A stretch of 64,000 bases of DNA from Biomphalaria glabrata. Its lineage: Eukaryota; Mollusca; Gastropoda; Planorbidae. The stretch covers positions 17,821,001 to 17,885,000 of the forward strand of contig NC_074723.1 of assembly GCF_947242115.1 (NCBI RefSeq), given 5' to 3'. Below are positions 12,041 to 25,000 of this stretch, in pieces. The number at the start of each line of letters is the position of its first letter. Positions within the stretch are counted from its first letter, which is position 1. The position numbers and the translations under genes were made by a program. The notes beneath the pieces were generated by a model that saw nothing but the letters and a program-made list of their open reading frames with translations, did not search any database and had not been told where the DNA came from.

Positions 12041-12722
12041 CATACGGCCGGCCTTAGGCCACTGCAACCTATGCGACCGCAGAGGACCCCACACTTTCAT
12101 GGGACCCGCGCTAATTCTAGGTGTATAAATTATTAAATTAAACCATTTTATAACTTATAACAGATTTCCCGCGGCCTCCTGTCGATTTACCAGGAGCTCC
12201 TGGAAATCTCCTGAAATTGCAAAATATACGGAAAAAAGTCCTGCAAATATCCGGAAATTATTAAAATCTTTTTAAAACTCATACAAATCTCCTGAAATAT
12301 AGAGACAAAATTGTCATTTTGGAATGTCATTAAGTATGAAAAACGCCAATCCTACGCGCGATAAAAAAAAAATCGGCATTATGCAATAGGACTACTCGTA
12401 ACTATGGAATCTAGTGAAAGAAGCTTCTCGCACCTCAAACTAATGAAGAATTACTTGAGGTCAACAATGCTCGTAGATAGATTGAAACATTTGGTAATTC
12501 TTTCTATTGAGCGTGATCTATGTAGGAAATAGAATTTTTATTATATACTGTATGACTTCGCTTCACGCTAGGCTCGTAAAGTAATTCTGTACGTAGTAAA
12601 GAATGAATAAAATGCAAATAATATAAACTCTTAATTTTCAATTATTATCCATATCCCTACCCTAATTTGGCCCCGCGAAATCCGTTTAGCATAGGGCCCC
12701 ACAATGGTTAAGTCCGGCCCTG
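12041..12722 (+). mobile_element. hAT-type element fossil with transposase C-terminus
   Basis: The left end carries GGCCGGCCTTAGGCC and the right end GTTAAGTCCGGCCCTG, degenerate terminal inverted repeats shared with the MITE at 49259-49744. The internal block CCAGGAGCTCCTGGAAAT is shared too. The frame 12404-12532 (42 codons, stop TAG) reads SSERSFSHLKLMKNYLRST and then RLKHLVILSIE, the signature of the hAT C-terminal dimerisation region. The rest of the transposase is missing, so the copy is an internally deleted fossil. No target duplication was found. Confidence 0.75.
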
Positions 12723-12830
12723 CTATTTAGTGACGGGTGAATACAGAGTAGATTATTTGCTCTCTTTCCATGACTTCTTGGTCACATGGTTAAGTCCGGC
12801 CCTGGTATTTAGTGACGGGTGATTACTACT
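12700..12830. repeat. Tandem duplication of hAT right end plus flank
   Basis: GGTTAAGTCCGGCCCTG followed by TATTTAGTGACGGGTGA occurs at about 12706 and again at about 12789, a period of about 83 bp. The second copy repeats the terminal repeat and its flanking DNA, so the duplication came after insertion. A C-run follows at 12839. Confidence 0.7.
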
Positions 12831-12985
12831 TGTTCTCTCCCCCCCCCCCTCTTTTTGTGCGACTTTTAAATTACGTGGGGTAACTCTAGTCCGTCCGACT
12901 TGCAAAATAAAAGACTGATCTTTCCATTACGTGGTGTCCAAACTCTTGAGCCATGAAGAGAATTATATATTTATAAATAATAAAT

Positions 12986-13196
12986 GTCACGAGGTCCTCT
13001 AGGCTCGCTAAAACAGTACGAGGAAAAATAAGAAGAGGCAGACAGAAAAAGCGATGGGAAGACAGCATTAAAGAATGGAGAGACCTACCATTGGACAAGA
13101 TTCTATTTAATTTAAAAGACAGAGAGGAATGGAGAAAGACGGTCGACAGATCCTGCGTAGTGCCCCGACCGTTCAACAAGCTAAGGGAGACGTGAG
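12986..13196 (+). mobile_element. 3' tail of an RTE/jockey-like LINE
   Basis: The plus strand is open through GKIRRGRQKKRWEDSIKEW, then DREEWRKTVDRSCVVPRPFN, ending in TGA at 13193-13195. This GRQKKRWED...EWR pattern is the usual C-terminus of many invertebrate LINE reverse transcriptases. Only the last 70 or so codons remain. The 29-bp minisatellite starts directly after the stop. Confidence 0.8.
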
Positions 13197-13198
13197 AA

Positions 13199-15375
13199 GA
13201 GTAGGAAATCGATGAGGTAATTGAGGCGAGTAGGAAATTGATGAGGTAATTGAGGTGAGTAGGAAATTGATGAGGTAATTGAGGTGAGTAGGAAATTGAT
13301 GAGGTAATTGAGGTGAGTAGGAAATTGATGAGGTAATTGAGGTGAGTAGGAAATTGATGAGGTAATTGAGGTGAGTAGGAAATTGATGAGGTAATTGAGG
13401 CGAGTAGGAAATTGATGAGGTAATTGAGGTGATTAGGAAATTGATGAGGTAATTGAGGCGAGTAGGAAATTGATGAGGTAATTGAGGCGAGTAGGAAATT
13501 AATGAGGTAATTGAGGTGAGTAGGAAATTGGTGAGGTAATTGAGGTGAGTAGGAAATTGATGAGGTAATTGAGGTGAGTAGGAAATTGATGAGGTAATTG
13601 AGGTGAGTAGGAAATTGATGAGGTAATTGAGGTGAGTAGGAAATTGATGAGGTAATTGAGGCGAGTAGGAAATTGATGAGGTAATTGAGGTGAGTAGGAA
13701 ATTGATGAGGTAATTGAGGCGAGTAGGAAATTGATGAGGTAATTGAGGCGAGTAGGAAATTGATGAGGTAATTGAGGCGAGTAGGAAATTGATGAGGTAA
13801 TTGAGGCGAGTAGGAAATTGATGAGGTAATTGAGGTGAGTAGGAAATTGGTGAGGTAATTGAGGCGAGTAGGAAATTGGTGAGGTAATTGAGGTGAGTAG
13901 GAAATTGATGAGGTAATTGAGGTGAGTAGGAAATTGATGAGGTAATTGAGGTGAGTAGGTAATTGAGGTGAGTAGGAAATTGATGAGGTAATTGAGGTGA
14001 GTAGGAAATTGATGAGGTAATTGAGATGAGTAGGGAATTGATGAGGTAATTGAGGCGAGTAGGAAATTGATGAGGTAATTGAGGTGAGTAGGAAATTGAT
14101 GAGGTAATTGAGGCGAGTAGGAAATTGATGAGGTAATTGAGGTGAGTAGGAAATTGGTGAGGTAATTGAGGCGAGTAGGAAATTGATGAGGTAATTGAGA
14201 TGAGTAGGAAATTGATGAGGTAATTGAGGTGAGTAGGAAATTGATGAGGTAATTGAGGTGAGTAGGAAATTGATGAGGTAATTGAGGTGAGTAGGAAATT
14301 GTTGAGGTAATTGAGGTGAGTAGGAAATTGATGAGGTAATTGAGGCGAGTAGGAAATTGATGAGGTAATTGAGGTGAGTAGGAAATTGATGAGGTAATTG
14401 AGGTGAGTAGGAAATTGATGAGGTAATTGAGGCGAGTAGGAAATTGATGAGGTAATTGAGGCGAGTAGGAAATTGATGAGGTAATTGAGGTGAGTAGGAA
14501 ATTGATGAGGTAATTGAGGCGAGTAGGAAATTGATGAGGTAATTGAGGCGAGTAGGAAATTGATGAGGTAATTGAGGTGAGTAGGAAATTGATGAGTTAA
14601 TTGAGTCGAGTAGGAAATTGATGAGGTAATTGAGGTGAGTAGGAAATTGGTGAGGTAATTGAGGTGAGTAGGAAATTGATGAGGTAATTGAGGTGAGTAG
14701 GAAATTGATGAGGTAATTGAGGCGAGTAGGAAATTGATGAGGTAATTGAGGTGAGTAGGAAATTGATGAGGTAATTGAGGTGAGTAGGAAATTCATGAGG
14801 TAATTGAGGCGAGTAGGAAATTGATGAGGTAATTGAGGCGAGTAGGAAATTGATGAGGTAATTGAGGCGAGTAGGAAATTGATGAGGTAATTGAGGTGAG
14901 TAGGAAATTGAAGAGTTAATTGAGGCGAGTAGGAAATTGATGAGGTAATTGAGGTGAGTAGGAAATTGATGAGTTAATTGAGGCGAGTAGGAAATTGATG
15001 AGGTAATTGAGGTGAGTAGGAAATTGGTGAGGTAATTGAGGTGAGTAGGAAATTGATGAGGTAATTGAGGTGAGTAGGAAATTGATGAGGTAATTGAGGT
15101 GAGTAGGAAATTGATGAGGTAATTGAGGTGAGTAGGAAATTGATGAGGTAATTGAGGTGAGTAGGAAATTGATGAGGTAATTGAGGTGAGTAGGAAATTG
15201 ATGAGGTAATTGAGGTGAGTAGGAAATTGATGAGGTAATTGAGGTGAGTAGGAAATTGATGAGGTAATTGAGGCGAGTAGGAAATTGATGAGGTAATTGA
15301 GGTGAGTAGGAAATTGATGAGGTAATTGAGGTGAGTAGGAAATTGATGAGGTAATTTAGGTGAGTAGGAAATTGT
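13199..15375. repeat. 29-bp minisatellite, about 75 copies
   Basis: The unit is GAGGTGAGTAGGAAATTG plus ATGAGGTAATT (29 bp), repeated for almost 2.2 kb with high identity. The commonest variant is GAGGCGAGT for GAGGTGAGT. The minus strand has no stop in any phase, which yields a spurious 636-codon frame that cycles through a 29-residue pattern. Its Met at 14796 comes from a single variant base, so it is not a gene. Confidence 0.95.
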
Positions 15376-15379
15376 TTGT

Positions 15380-16018
15380 AAAAAAAAAAAGAAAGAAAGA
15401 AGAAATGATTAAAAAAAACACAATTTGTATTATTTGTCTCCTTATTGTTTTAGTACATGTTTCTATCTAATTTCTTTATCATCAAGTTATTTTCTTGACA
15501 TCTAAAAGAAGAAAAAAAGATCAAAGAATACTGGATAGGCCTACTCTAAAAAGATCTTTAATGTCTTTAATATTGCCAGTTTTGGAGACTTCAGTCAGAA
15601 GCGCGGGATTTCTGGAGCATTGCATTGACTCTGTAAAGAAAATTTCAAGTACCACAAAGAAGTAGGCTAATAGGTAAGAACGTGTCTCCGTAGTGCAGTC
15701 AATGTACAAGCTATCGAGACCATTTCTTGCTTAGAGTGTAGTTTAAACTTTGTTTAGTCTTCATAAGCCTTAAACAGCAGCATAAAAAGGCATAAATTGA
15801 TTCAGAATAAGCAAAACTTAACGATTCTGCCGTAAGAAAAAATAAGAGATTTTTCTCGTTTTGAAAATCGGGAAAAGGTGAAACAAAATCAGAGCTTTCC
15901 CTCAATGTGCAAGACTTTTAGGATTTTTCCTACATTGTTTTTCCACAGTCTCACGTTTACATCATCTTTAAATGCTTACTCCATAAGCGTATGCATTTGA
16001 TAACTGCTCGCAAGGTTG
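15380..16018. other. 3' flank of the heparanase gene
   Basis: No gene is seen. Since the heparanase stop is at 16019, its 3' UTR should lie here on the minus strand. ATTAAA-type hexamers occur on the minus strand near 15557 and 15567, but no polyadenylation site can be fixed by eye. Confidence 0.4.
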
Positions 16019-19000
16019 TTATAAGCGTTTATTTAAAGTTGTATTCAAGCCTTTTAGGCAAACAGACACGTTAGCGTTAGGCACCACTAGAAATCCAAAG
16101 CTATAAGGCTCCAGGGGGATGGCCCCGTTAACAGTTCTGGGCAATAAGGAAGGTAGTTCTAATCCAGTCATGACCAATATTTTGCCATTTAGTTTAACAT
16201 AGCTGTGAAACAGAAATTATTGGAATAGTGAATAAGTGAAATTATTTAATGTCTTTTTAAACTATCAAAATAAGTATGATTTTAAAGTGTTCAAAAACAC
16301 AAAAAATAGGTCTAGTAAATCCTAATAAAAGTAAATTGTCTTGACTTTCCTATAAAATAATTAACACCATATTTAGTTATAGTGGGACGCGTGGTCGAGA
16401 GGCTAAGTACACTTGAACTTGGCTTGGCTACCTATAAATAGGGCTCAAGGTTCAACACCCGACTTGAGCAGATTTGTTTAATGAGCACCTAAAGGCAGCA
16501 CGGAAAACCTCCCAGATACCCCCACTGGTCCACTAATGAGATTAGACCATAGCGCTCTGAGCATGCTATAAGCATGAAAGTAGCGATATATAAAAGCGAT
16601 AATTATTTTTTTTTAGTTCATTCAGACTGTGTGCGGTAAACTTTCCCCATCATTGATACCAAGGTAACATAAAACTAAAAGAACTTGTTGACAGAGTGAT
16701 GAAGACAAATGAGAAAGGAATGAAATGTCATTAAAATTGGTCCTGGTTATGTGTTTTTTTGCCACATGGGTATTATTTAGATGAGGTCAATATTCCTAAA
16801 TCACAAGTCACCTATCTACTCTGAAACCCTCATGATACTTTTAAATGTATCATACTATTACTTGCCATTACTAAATCAAAAATTTAATAACAATAATTAA
16901 TAAACACGTAAATTCATTTGTCCAAGCTAGTTCACAAGATTTGTGTTACAGCTTACATCTCATCAGAGCTTTCTGAACTTTGGTCAGAAAGTCGTGACAA
17001 TACTTGGATCTCATGAAATAAACTTGTACATTATTAACGAACTTCTAATGAGCGATGAAAGCTATTGGTAATGAAGAGAAAATACTTTTTTTTTCGGTCT
17101 TGGTTTTGAAAATGCATCGCTGCATGAGGACTTGGTCCAAAATATTGAAATTAACAAAGCTCTGCTCTGCCTAATGTAGGTCAATATGTGTTTTTATTTT
17201 CCACATTACGTCGTCATTAACTTTTAGCCCAGAACTAGGTGATCTTAACATGGACATAGGAACTGTTGTTGTTTTTTTTTGTTTTGTTTTTTTTTTTTCA
17301 AAAAATGTATTGGCTACCTTGATCTTAGACCATTGGAATCACCCGGTGTCAGGAGATAAATATCGGTCGTCAAGTTGGCAAACTGTGGGAAAGTCATATT
17401 GACTGAACTGTTTCTTAGATTTAAAAAATAAATCACAATGGCACCAGATGGATATCTGAAAAAAATATTTTATATACTGAAGAGAAAAAAAAATAGCATA
17501 ATTAATCGCAAATAAAGTGACAAATGGAACACATAAAATATCACTTAAATCAATGATTCAAAATATTTTTAAAAAATAGATACCTACAAAACTGTGCTAG
17601 CACAATTAGCATAAACTCTAATCAGGTCTGGCTGTTTCAAAACTGTAAGAACTGGGCCTTGTACTAGCCTTTTAAATAGCACTGTCAAGTAAAAGTCCTG
17701 AAAATAATCATAACAAGCAAACTACAAAAATACTTTTAACAACAACAAAGGGAAAGAACTGTACATATGACATATCTTTCAATACTGTAAGATTTATTTC
17801 CCCTTTTCCATATCAAACAAAATTAATTGATTGCCACTAATTATTTAATTTGTTTTGTTAGGAACCATGAATAATTGTGCAAAGTTTCAACTTGATCTGA
17901 GAATATGTTAGGGTCCAAAATGTGTACCAGACAGACAGAGTGAGTTGATAGAAGCTTTTCCCTATCTAATGTTTCTAAAAAGCAACACTTTGTGTGTCAC
18001 TTACTGGGTTGGGCTCAATTTTGCTTGATATCAGAGCGTAATTAGCTGCAAAGAATGTTTGTCTGAAAACTCTAGCAAGTCCATACTGTGCTGACAAGCC
18101 TAGTTTATCTAGCCACCTAAAAACAAACATGGTTTATAACAATAAAAGCGCATTTTAATTAAAACCAAATTGTCTATAAGACTCAATAATATGTTTACGT
18201 GAGTAGTAATGTTGAATAATAGTCTAGCAATATTTAATTTTCAACAAGATTATATTGCGAGCCAAAATAAAATTTGAAATTGTTCTCCAAGAACTTAATT
18301 CAACAAAGAACTGCCTGGTCGTGCGGTTTGCGTGCTGGACTGTCGATTGGATTTATCGATGGTCCCGGGTTCAAACCCTGCCCGCTCCCATCCCCCGTCG
18401 TCCTGCGGAAGGTTTGGACTAGGAAGCAAACTATCTTCAACTCTGAAGGAACATCCTAAACATGTAAAGCATTTTACAAGAACTTACATGACACTTAGAT
18501 GCAAATATTATCGCTACAACTGATGAGGATAAGAAGATCCTCTGCATGCTCCATAAAAGGGGCTTGAGGGCCCTTCGATTGAAGGATGAAAGAGACAAAA
18601 ATAAAGGGGGCTTATAGAATTTAAGGGCTATAAAATGGTGTCATCTGTGGGGTAGCGTTGTAATGCAAGTCGCTTTAAATGCAAATTAGAATCCAAAGAA
18701 AGTCATTATATATATATATATGAAAAAATCAAGGCTCCAAAGTCTATGTGGTTGAGCGTTACGATGCAAAGGGTGAAAAATGTATATATATATATATATA
18801 TGTAATATAACTAAAATAGAATGGTGTACTTACATAAAACCGGCTACATATCTGTCAGACAATTCCGGAGCACCACCTCCTGAAAACGAAGACGTCTCCG
18901 ACAACGCCAGTGGAAGTGAACACGAAGACTCAAGCATTATGTCTTTAGCTATCCCCAAGCATTCTTTCAGTGAGTCTAACACTTCGATGCTGATAAAATG

Positions 19001-21971
19001 ATCTAGCGTGGCAACATCACTGTTCATATAATAACTAGAAGGAACATACTTTAAAAATATTTTTGCCTGCCAATGAGTCAATTTAACTGCAATGATTTTT
19101 GTTTTTAGGGTGCGCTGGGAGAAGTTTCTTTATGTTATTGAAATCGCCTAAGTCTTTTTCTATATCTTCATTTGAAGTAATGCTTTTATTTTACTTTAAT
19201 TTCAAGCTAGTCCTACTATCATTCGATGTCGTCTAATGACACTTAATATCCACGTTTCATCCTAAATAAACTTACTTTTTCAATATTTAGCTTACCTGCG
19301 TCTATAATACCAGTGTGATATCCCAAAATCTATTATTATTGATTAGTTTCATTCAAATAAAGCAGTGAATTTACAAAAAATGTTCTAAAGCTTAAAAAAA
19401 ATTAAGGTGAAAAAAATTAACAAAATTAAATAAAATCCACTCACTGGTAAAATGTAAGCAACTAAAGTCAACTCACTGGTGAAAGGTAATATAATCCATA
19501 GCATCACAAGCTCCAGCCTTCAGAAACCTAACAAGTGTTTGAAAAACAAAAGTGAAACATTCAGAAACATTTCAGTTACAAACTTTAGGAAGTTTTTAAT
19601 ATAATTTTTAGTTATAACAAAATAGGTCAAAGTAAAGTTTCAACTAGTTGGCCTATTACGAAGAAGTAGGATTTGAACGTGAACTAAAACGTATCTACCC
19701 AATCCTATTCAGTAGCTTAACAAGTTGTAATTGAGCCCGGCCTGTGGCTTCAGCACCCCGTAGCGTAAGTTGAGACTAGATGAGAGCAGTAAAGACAAAA
19801 TCCATTATCCTGTATCCCAATGCAGGTAATAAGTTTTAGTGTCATTACACTCAGTGACCTCTAACTAGTAACACATGATACCAATTGGAGATATTTTGAC
19901 GTAGTCAACATTTTTACAACGCCTACTCCGTCAGTCTGTCTGTCTGTCTGTTTGGGTTGATTCTTTTATGTTTTGCACAACTATTCAATGTTGAAAACAT
20001 CACAGGAATCAATAAAAAAAAATAGTTAAATCAATCAGTATTAATTAATTAATTAATTACTTTTGTTTTTTTTTTAAATCAAAATAGTTGAGAAAAACCT
20101 TGCAATATTAAGATATATGGCAGTAATTGGACGGTGCTCTCCTTCACTTAATATAAGCTTTGCCTTTAGAAAAAGTATTCTGTTTTTATTTAGCTTGTTT
20201 TTTTCGTTTATTTTTCTTATGTGGGCTCATGTAAGTCCCAAGTGGTCATAGGTCCGAACCCCTTCAAGCTATGATCGCTACCATTGCTAAATTTACTTAA
20301 GGACACATAGCTCTAGCTTAGAGTCTCCACGCCTAAGAAAGCGTTTCGAAAAAAGAGCAAAGGAATAAATTGCATTATTTTGATTCCACGAGGCATCATC
20401 TCTCACATAGCTTAGGGTGTTATCAAGTCTAAATCTGGCTCTGGTTGCCAAACAGTAGGCTAATGTTATACGGTAGTATAGTACATACATACGATTAAAC
20501 TGAATATGCTGTCATTGTTTGATATATCCTTATTAAAAAGTAAACAATTACCAAGTATGATGTTTCATTAAAATATTCATTTCTCCCAAAATAAAAAAAT
20601 GTTAGCCCTCATCCAGTGTTGTGGACACGCTGAAGGAAGAAAGCAGTGATGGATGACGGTAACACTCTTCGAACTATTAATATATATATATATTTATTTA
20701 GGTTAATCTTAGGGGAAAAAAATTCAGACTTCGCAATGAAGAGCGGCATTTGAAATCCTAAAGCACGTGACAGGCGCGAAAAGCTGATTGGACCTTCTCA
20801 CTTCTGTCAAGAGCATAAACACGTACGGTACGATCACGTCGTAATACGATCGTAAGATCACCTGACACAATAGTAGATCTAGGAATCAGAAAAGAAAAAA
20901 AAAACAGGCATACGAAACTATGGCCGTTGAAAGTTTCACACCAAATTGTTATTTGTGTGTAAATTTTAAAAGTTTCTTGTCATATTATTATTATTTTTTG
21001 TTTATCTTTTGTACATATCCGTAGGCTATGTGGGTTATATGGAAGTAAATCGTTGTGCGTATACCATAAAGGACAGCTTAGAAATGATTATAATCCTCCA
21101 GGTAAGTAAATTGTAGTAGCCTACTCATCTACCTGTCGTTTCGATTGTTAATGTACCTTGAAATATGCCCTATGAAAACAATCATTTGGTTTAGTGTTAA
21201 TCAATTTACAAAACTCAATCAATAAGTTTAGAAGACACGGCTACATGTTTTTAAGATTTTCCTTTATTTCAGTAAACTAAAGAGTCTTACTCTTGTAAAT
21301 AGATAGTAGACTTTGAGCCATTATAAAAACGTGTGACATCTGGGCCAAACAATTTTGAAGCCCAATATCGAGGAAGACCGTTCAGGATGTTCCTCAAAGT
21401 TATGAATTCATTGTAAAGAGCTGCTGGCGGAATGGTCACATTATAATCGTGTTCATATGCACTAGGCTCTGAAATAGAAAATATTTCATTACAGCATTAT
21501 TTTAAATTCATATTCTATCAACAATAAACACATCTATTTGAAAAAACATTAATAATACATTCTAATTGGATACCCTTAACCCATAGCGCGTGTAAGTTTA
21601 TGGCAAGAAGGCATTTATGTAGGGTAGGCACAAGTGTGATTTGATCAAAACTTTACATACAATGAGATATGTTATAATCAGTAGTCTTAGATCTAAAACT
21701 GTGCCCAGACCGCTAAGACATAAAACTTGTCGCTGCGACGATTAGATCCAACGATCGTTTCAATAAACCGGAAAGTTGACCACATGATATGGATTACATA
21801 AAAATTAACGAATCATATAAATTACAAGTAAAAGAAAGCCAAATATCTGAAAGTATACACAGATTCCTGATCCGACTGAGTGGAAGAAATCTACACCAGT
21901 GACTTGATTATATGGTCACATTCATTTATCTTTTTTTCATACAGAAGCAACGATCAAGTATTTAAGTTATT

Positions 21972-22057
<86 letters not shown>

Positions 22058-25000
22058 GAGGGGAGAGGAGAGAGAGAGAGAATCCTCCCTCTTGCAATAT
22101 AATAGATAGGCCTACTAGTAAATGATAGGCCTTTAAATACAGAAGAAATAAACATACCGTTGCCTATCTGAAAACCTGAAATGTTAACCTTATTGGTCTG
22201 AGAAAACTTCAACAGCAAAGCGGCATTGGTAGGATCCCACTGATCTGCTTTTCTGAGGAACTGGTTGAAATTAAAAATAAGATCCCATCCAACAAGCTTG
22301 AAGAATGCTGTGAAGTTGAGCCATCTCTCTCCTGTCCAGAGAAAAGTGCATCTTTTTAAACCCGCAAGCATACAAAAAAAAATGTAATAACTTGGCTGAG
22401 TTACATTTTATTGAGTTTTAAAAAAAAGTAGGCCTCGATATAATCAGTTTTGAACCAGTAATGCGTTTAACTTTGTGCATAAATGAATTTTAAAAACATA
22501 GCTAGACCTATTCAAAGAAGTCTTTTAAGACAAATGTAGATCTATGCCTATACAGAATTGCTTAAAGGCATATCCCTCATGATGCCTCATCTATCTCATC
22601 TGTCCCTTGACTTTCATGACGTGCTGCGACAGTTCGCGTAACCGGCCGTAGCCACATCCCTCCACTCATCCCGATATTCAGCTGTTCTTAGCAGAATATC
22701 AAAAGAGAGGCCGGTCTATGCTATTGTGTTATCTAGTTCCACTGTACCTTGAAGGATGACTCTGACGGAAAGTCATGTCTTACAATTTGATCGAACCAGC
22801 TCAGCTTTGGTCTCTTCACAGTATAGAGGAGTAAAACCTTTTAGCCCGCCAGAGTATTGACTTGAAGTATCAACTACTAACGGTTTACCGAAAAGATTTA
22901 CTTTTACTTGTATTTAAAAACTCTCGAGAGTACAAACACACCCACTCTGTCAGTAGAATGGCCCACATTTTACCCACCTCCGAACAAAACTGCAGTTCTT
23001 GAATTCTAGTATCATTCGGAATTTGATCAACCCACTTTATAACGCCACCTTACTTACACATTTTTGGCTCATGAATTCTATAATCATTTTCTCATAATGC
23101 TTTAATTAATTTACAGATGGAGGGCGTAGAAATAGTCAATTTTCTTGGCCTATAGAAAAACTGCTCAACAAGATACTGCCATCATACTGTTTGTTAAGGC
23201 GCTTTTCCTCAACTGTTTAGGACCTCCACACTATATGGTCATTCTTTAGATGCGATGTTTTGCAGCAACGTTTGTTGTAGGTTTTAATTTATTAACATAA
23301 TTAAAAATTGAACAATAATGCACCACTTTGTCCATTGTTTTTATAATACAGGGTTCAATACTCAATACACATTTTCAATATTAAATCCATTTTTTTTTAT
23401 TTTACCTGTCAAATTAAATGTTTTTAGGTTCAACGAACTTGCAATTATATCTTGGGGTTGTGAACCTAAACCTGCAACCTGTTCAGTCCCATTGGGATCA
23501 AAGATGAGGAAGTTAGCAAGCGTTCCTCCAAGCCGAACAAATGTTGGTGATAAGGCTTGAGCCATGATCTGTACTTTGGGTGAACTGTTGGAATGTTACA
23601 ACAGGGCTTTACAAATAAACAAATAGCAAAGAATATAAATACTCCATAAATAACAAAAACAAAAAATATTATTTTTAATGGAAATATTTTTTTCTATCAA
23701 CAATAAACACATCAATTAGCGCGTTTTGAGTTATTGGCAAGACTCAACAAGATGTCATTAACATTTAGTTAGCAAGTTTATTTTTACAAATTAAAATGAG
23801 CATAATGTGAGTTTCAAGGGCGGACTGGGTGTCAAATTGGCCCTAACATTTAATATTAAATCTGGCCCATAAATTTGTGCCTTATGATGGGACTCCGTTC
23901 GTGTGTGTCCTCAAATATATTATGTTCAGTTTGAGAAACACATATACTTATTCCACATGGTAAAATAAGTTCTTCCCAAATGCCGTTTCAGCATGGAATT
24001 GGTTGCCTGAATAATCCAGGAAAACAAACGACTTAAAGTTATTGATTAACATGCTTGACTTGATTAATAATTAATTATGGCTTCTTGACTTGATTAATAA
24101 TTAATTATGGCTTCTTGACTTGATTAATAATTAATTATGGCTTCTTGACTTGATTAATAATTAATTATGGCTTTTCTATAGCGCTACTTTCATGCTTATA
24201 AGCATGCTCAGAGCGCTATGGTGTGAACCAGTGGGGTTAGGGGGTATCTGGGAGAAGGATTGCACAAGACATGAATCAATCTTTTTAAATATTTAGATTT
24301 ATTACTGGTAATTAATTTTTTTGTTTAATACCATCAAGGGAAATCAATCCTTCATTATTGACAAATATGTAGGGTTCGGTCTCCTTAAATATTTGTACAT
24401 GCTATTTCTCCCACACCTCTTTCTCCAATCAAGTTGAAACTATATCGGCACTTGACGTCCCTTTGAATACATCGGTTGCATGAAGAAGTAGGCACTGCTG
24501 TGTGGGCAACATCGCTCCGACCATAGCTAATGCCAGGCATCCATCTCATTACCCATGGTAGGTTCGCGACTTAAGTAAGTCATATATTGGTAATTAATTA
24601 ATTTGTTTGATATTAAATAAGGGAAATAACTTCTAAATTATTGAGAGATATTGTTCCATGAGCGGAGTTCTTACCCTTAGATAGGCATTGTTTTTTTTTA
24701 AGGATTTTTTATACTTTGTTTGTTAAGTTACTGCCTTGCTCTTCCTAACTTGCATGCTAACAAGATTCCCTTTCGCGCTTTGACATAAGCAAGGTTAAAA
24801 AAAAAGTTGTTCGAGTCCAGTCTGAATTCCAACTTGAACCTCCATGATGGGACGACGTGTTTTGCAGAATTGCCGATACATTCTTTCCCCACATTATTAC
24901 TAGCAAGATGCCTTTCAAAACTAAAAAATATTACTCAAAAGACAAGTTTACAGTTGCCAATAACAAAAAAGAAGAAAGTATTACCTCAAATCAATAGTCG

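Noticed and set aside
12886-14796. A 636-codon minus frame
   Set aside because: It is the 29-bp array read in a stop-free phase, and its Met exists in only one variant unit.
13199-15375. A CRISPR-like or centromeric array
   Set aside because: Units are directly contiguous with no spacers, and one 2-kb array is not evidence for a centromere.
16380-16460. A tRNA gene
   Set aside because: A and B boxes are present but no cloverleaf closes, and the sequence continues into a SINE body repeated elsewhere.
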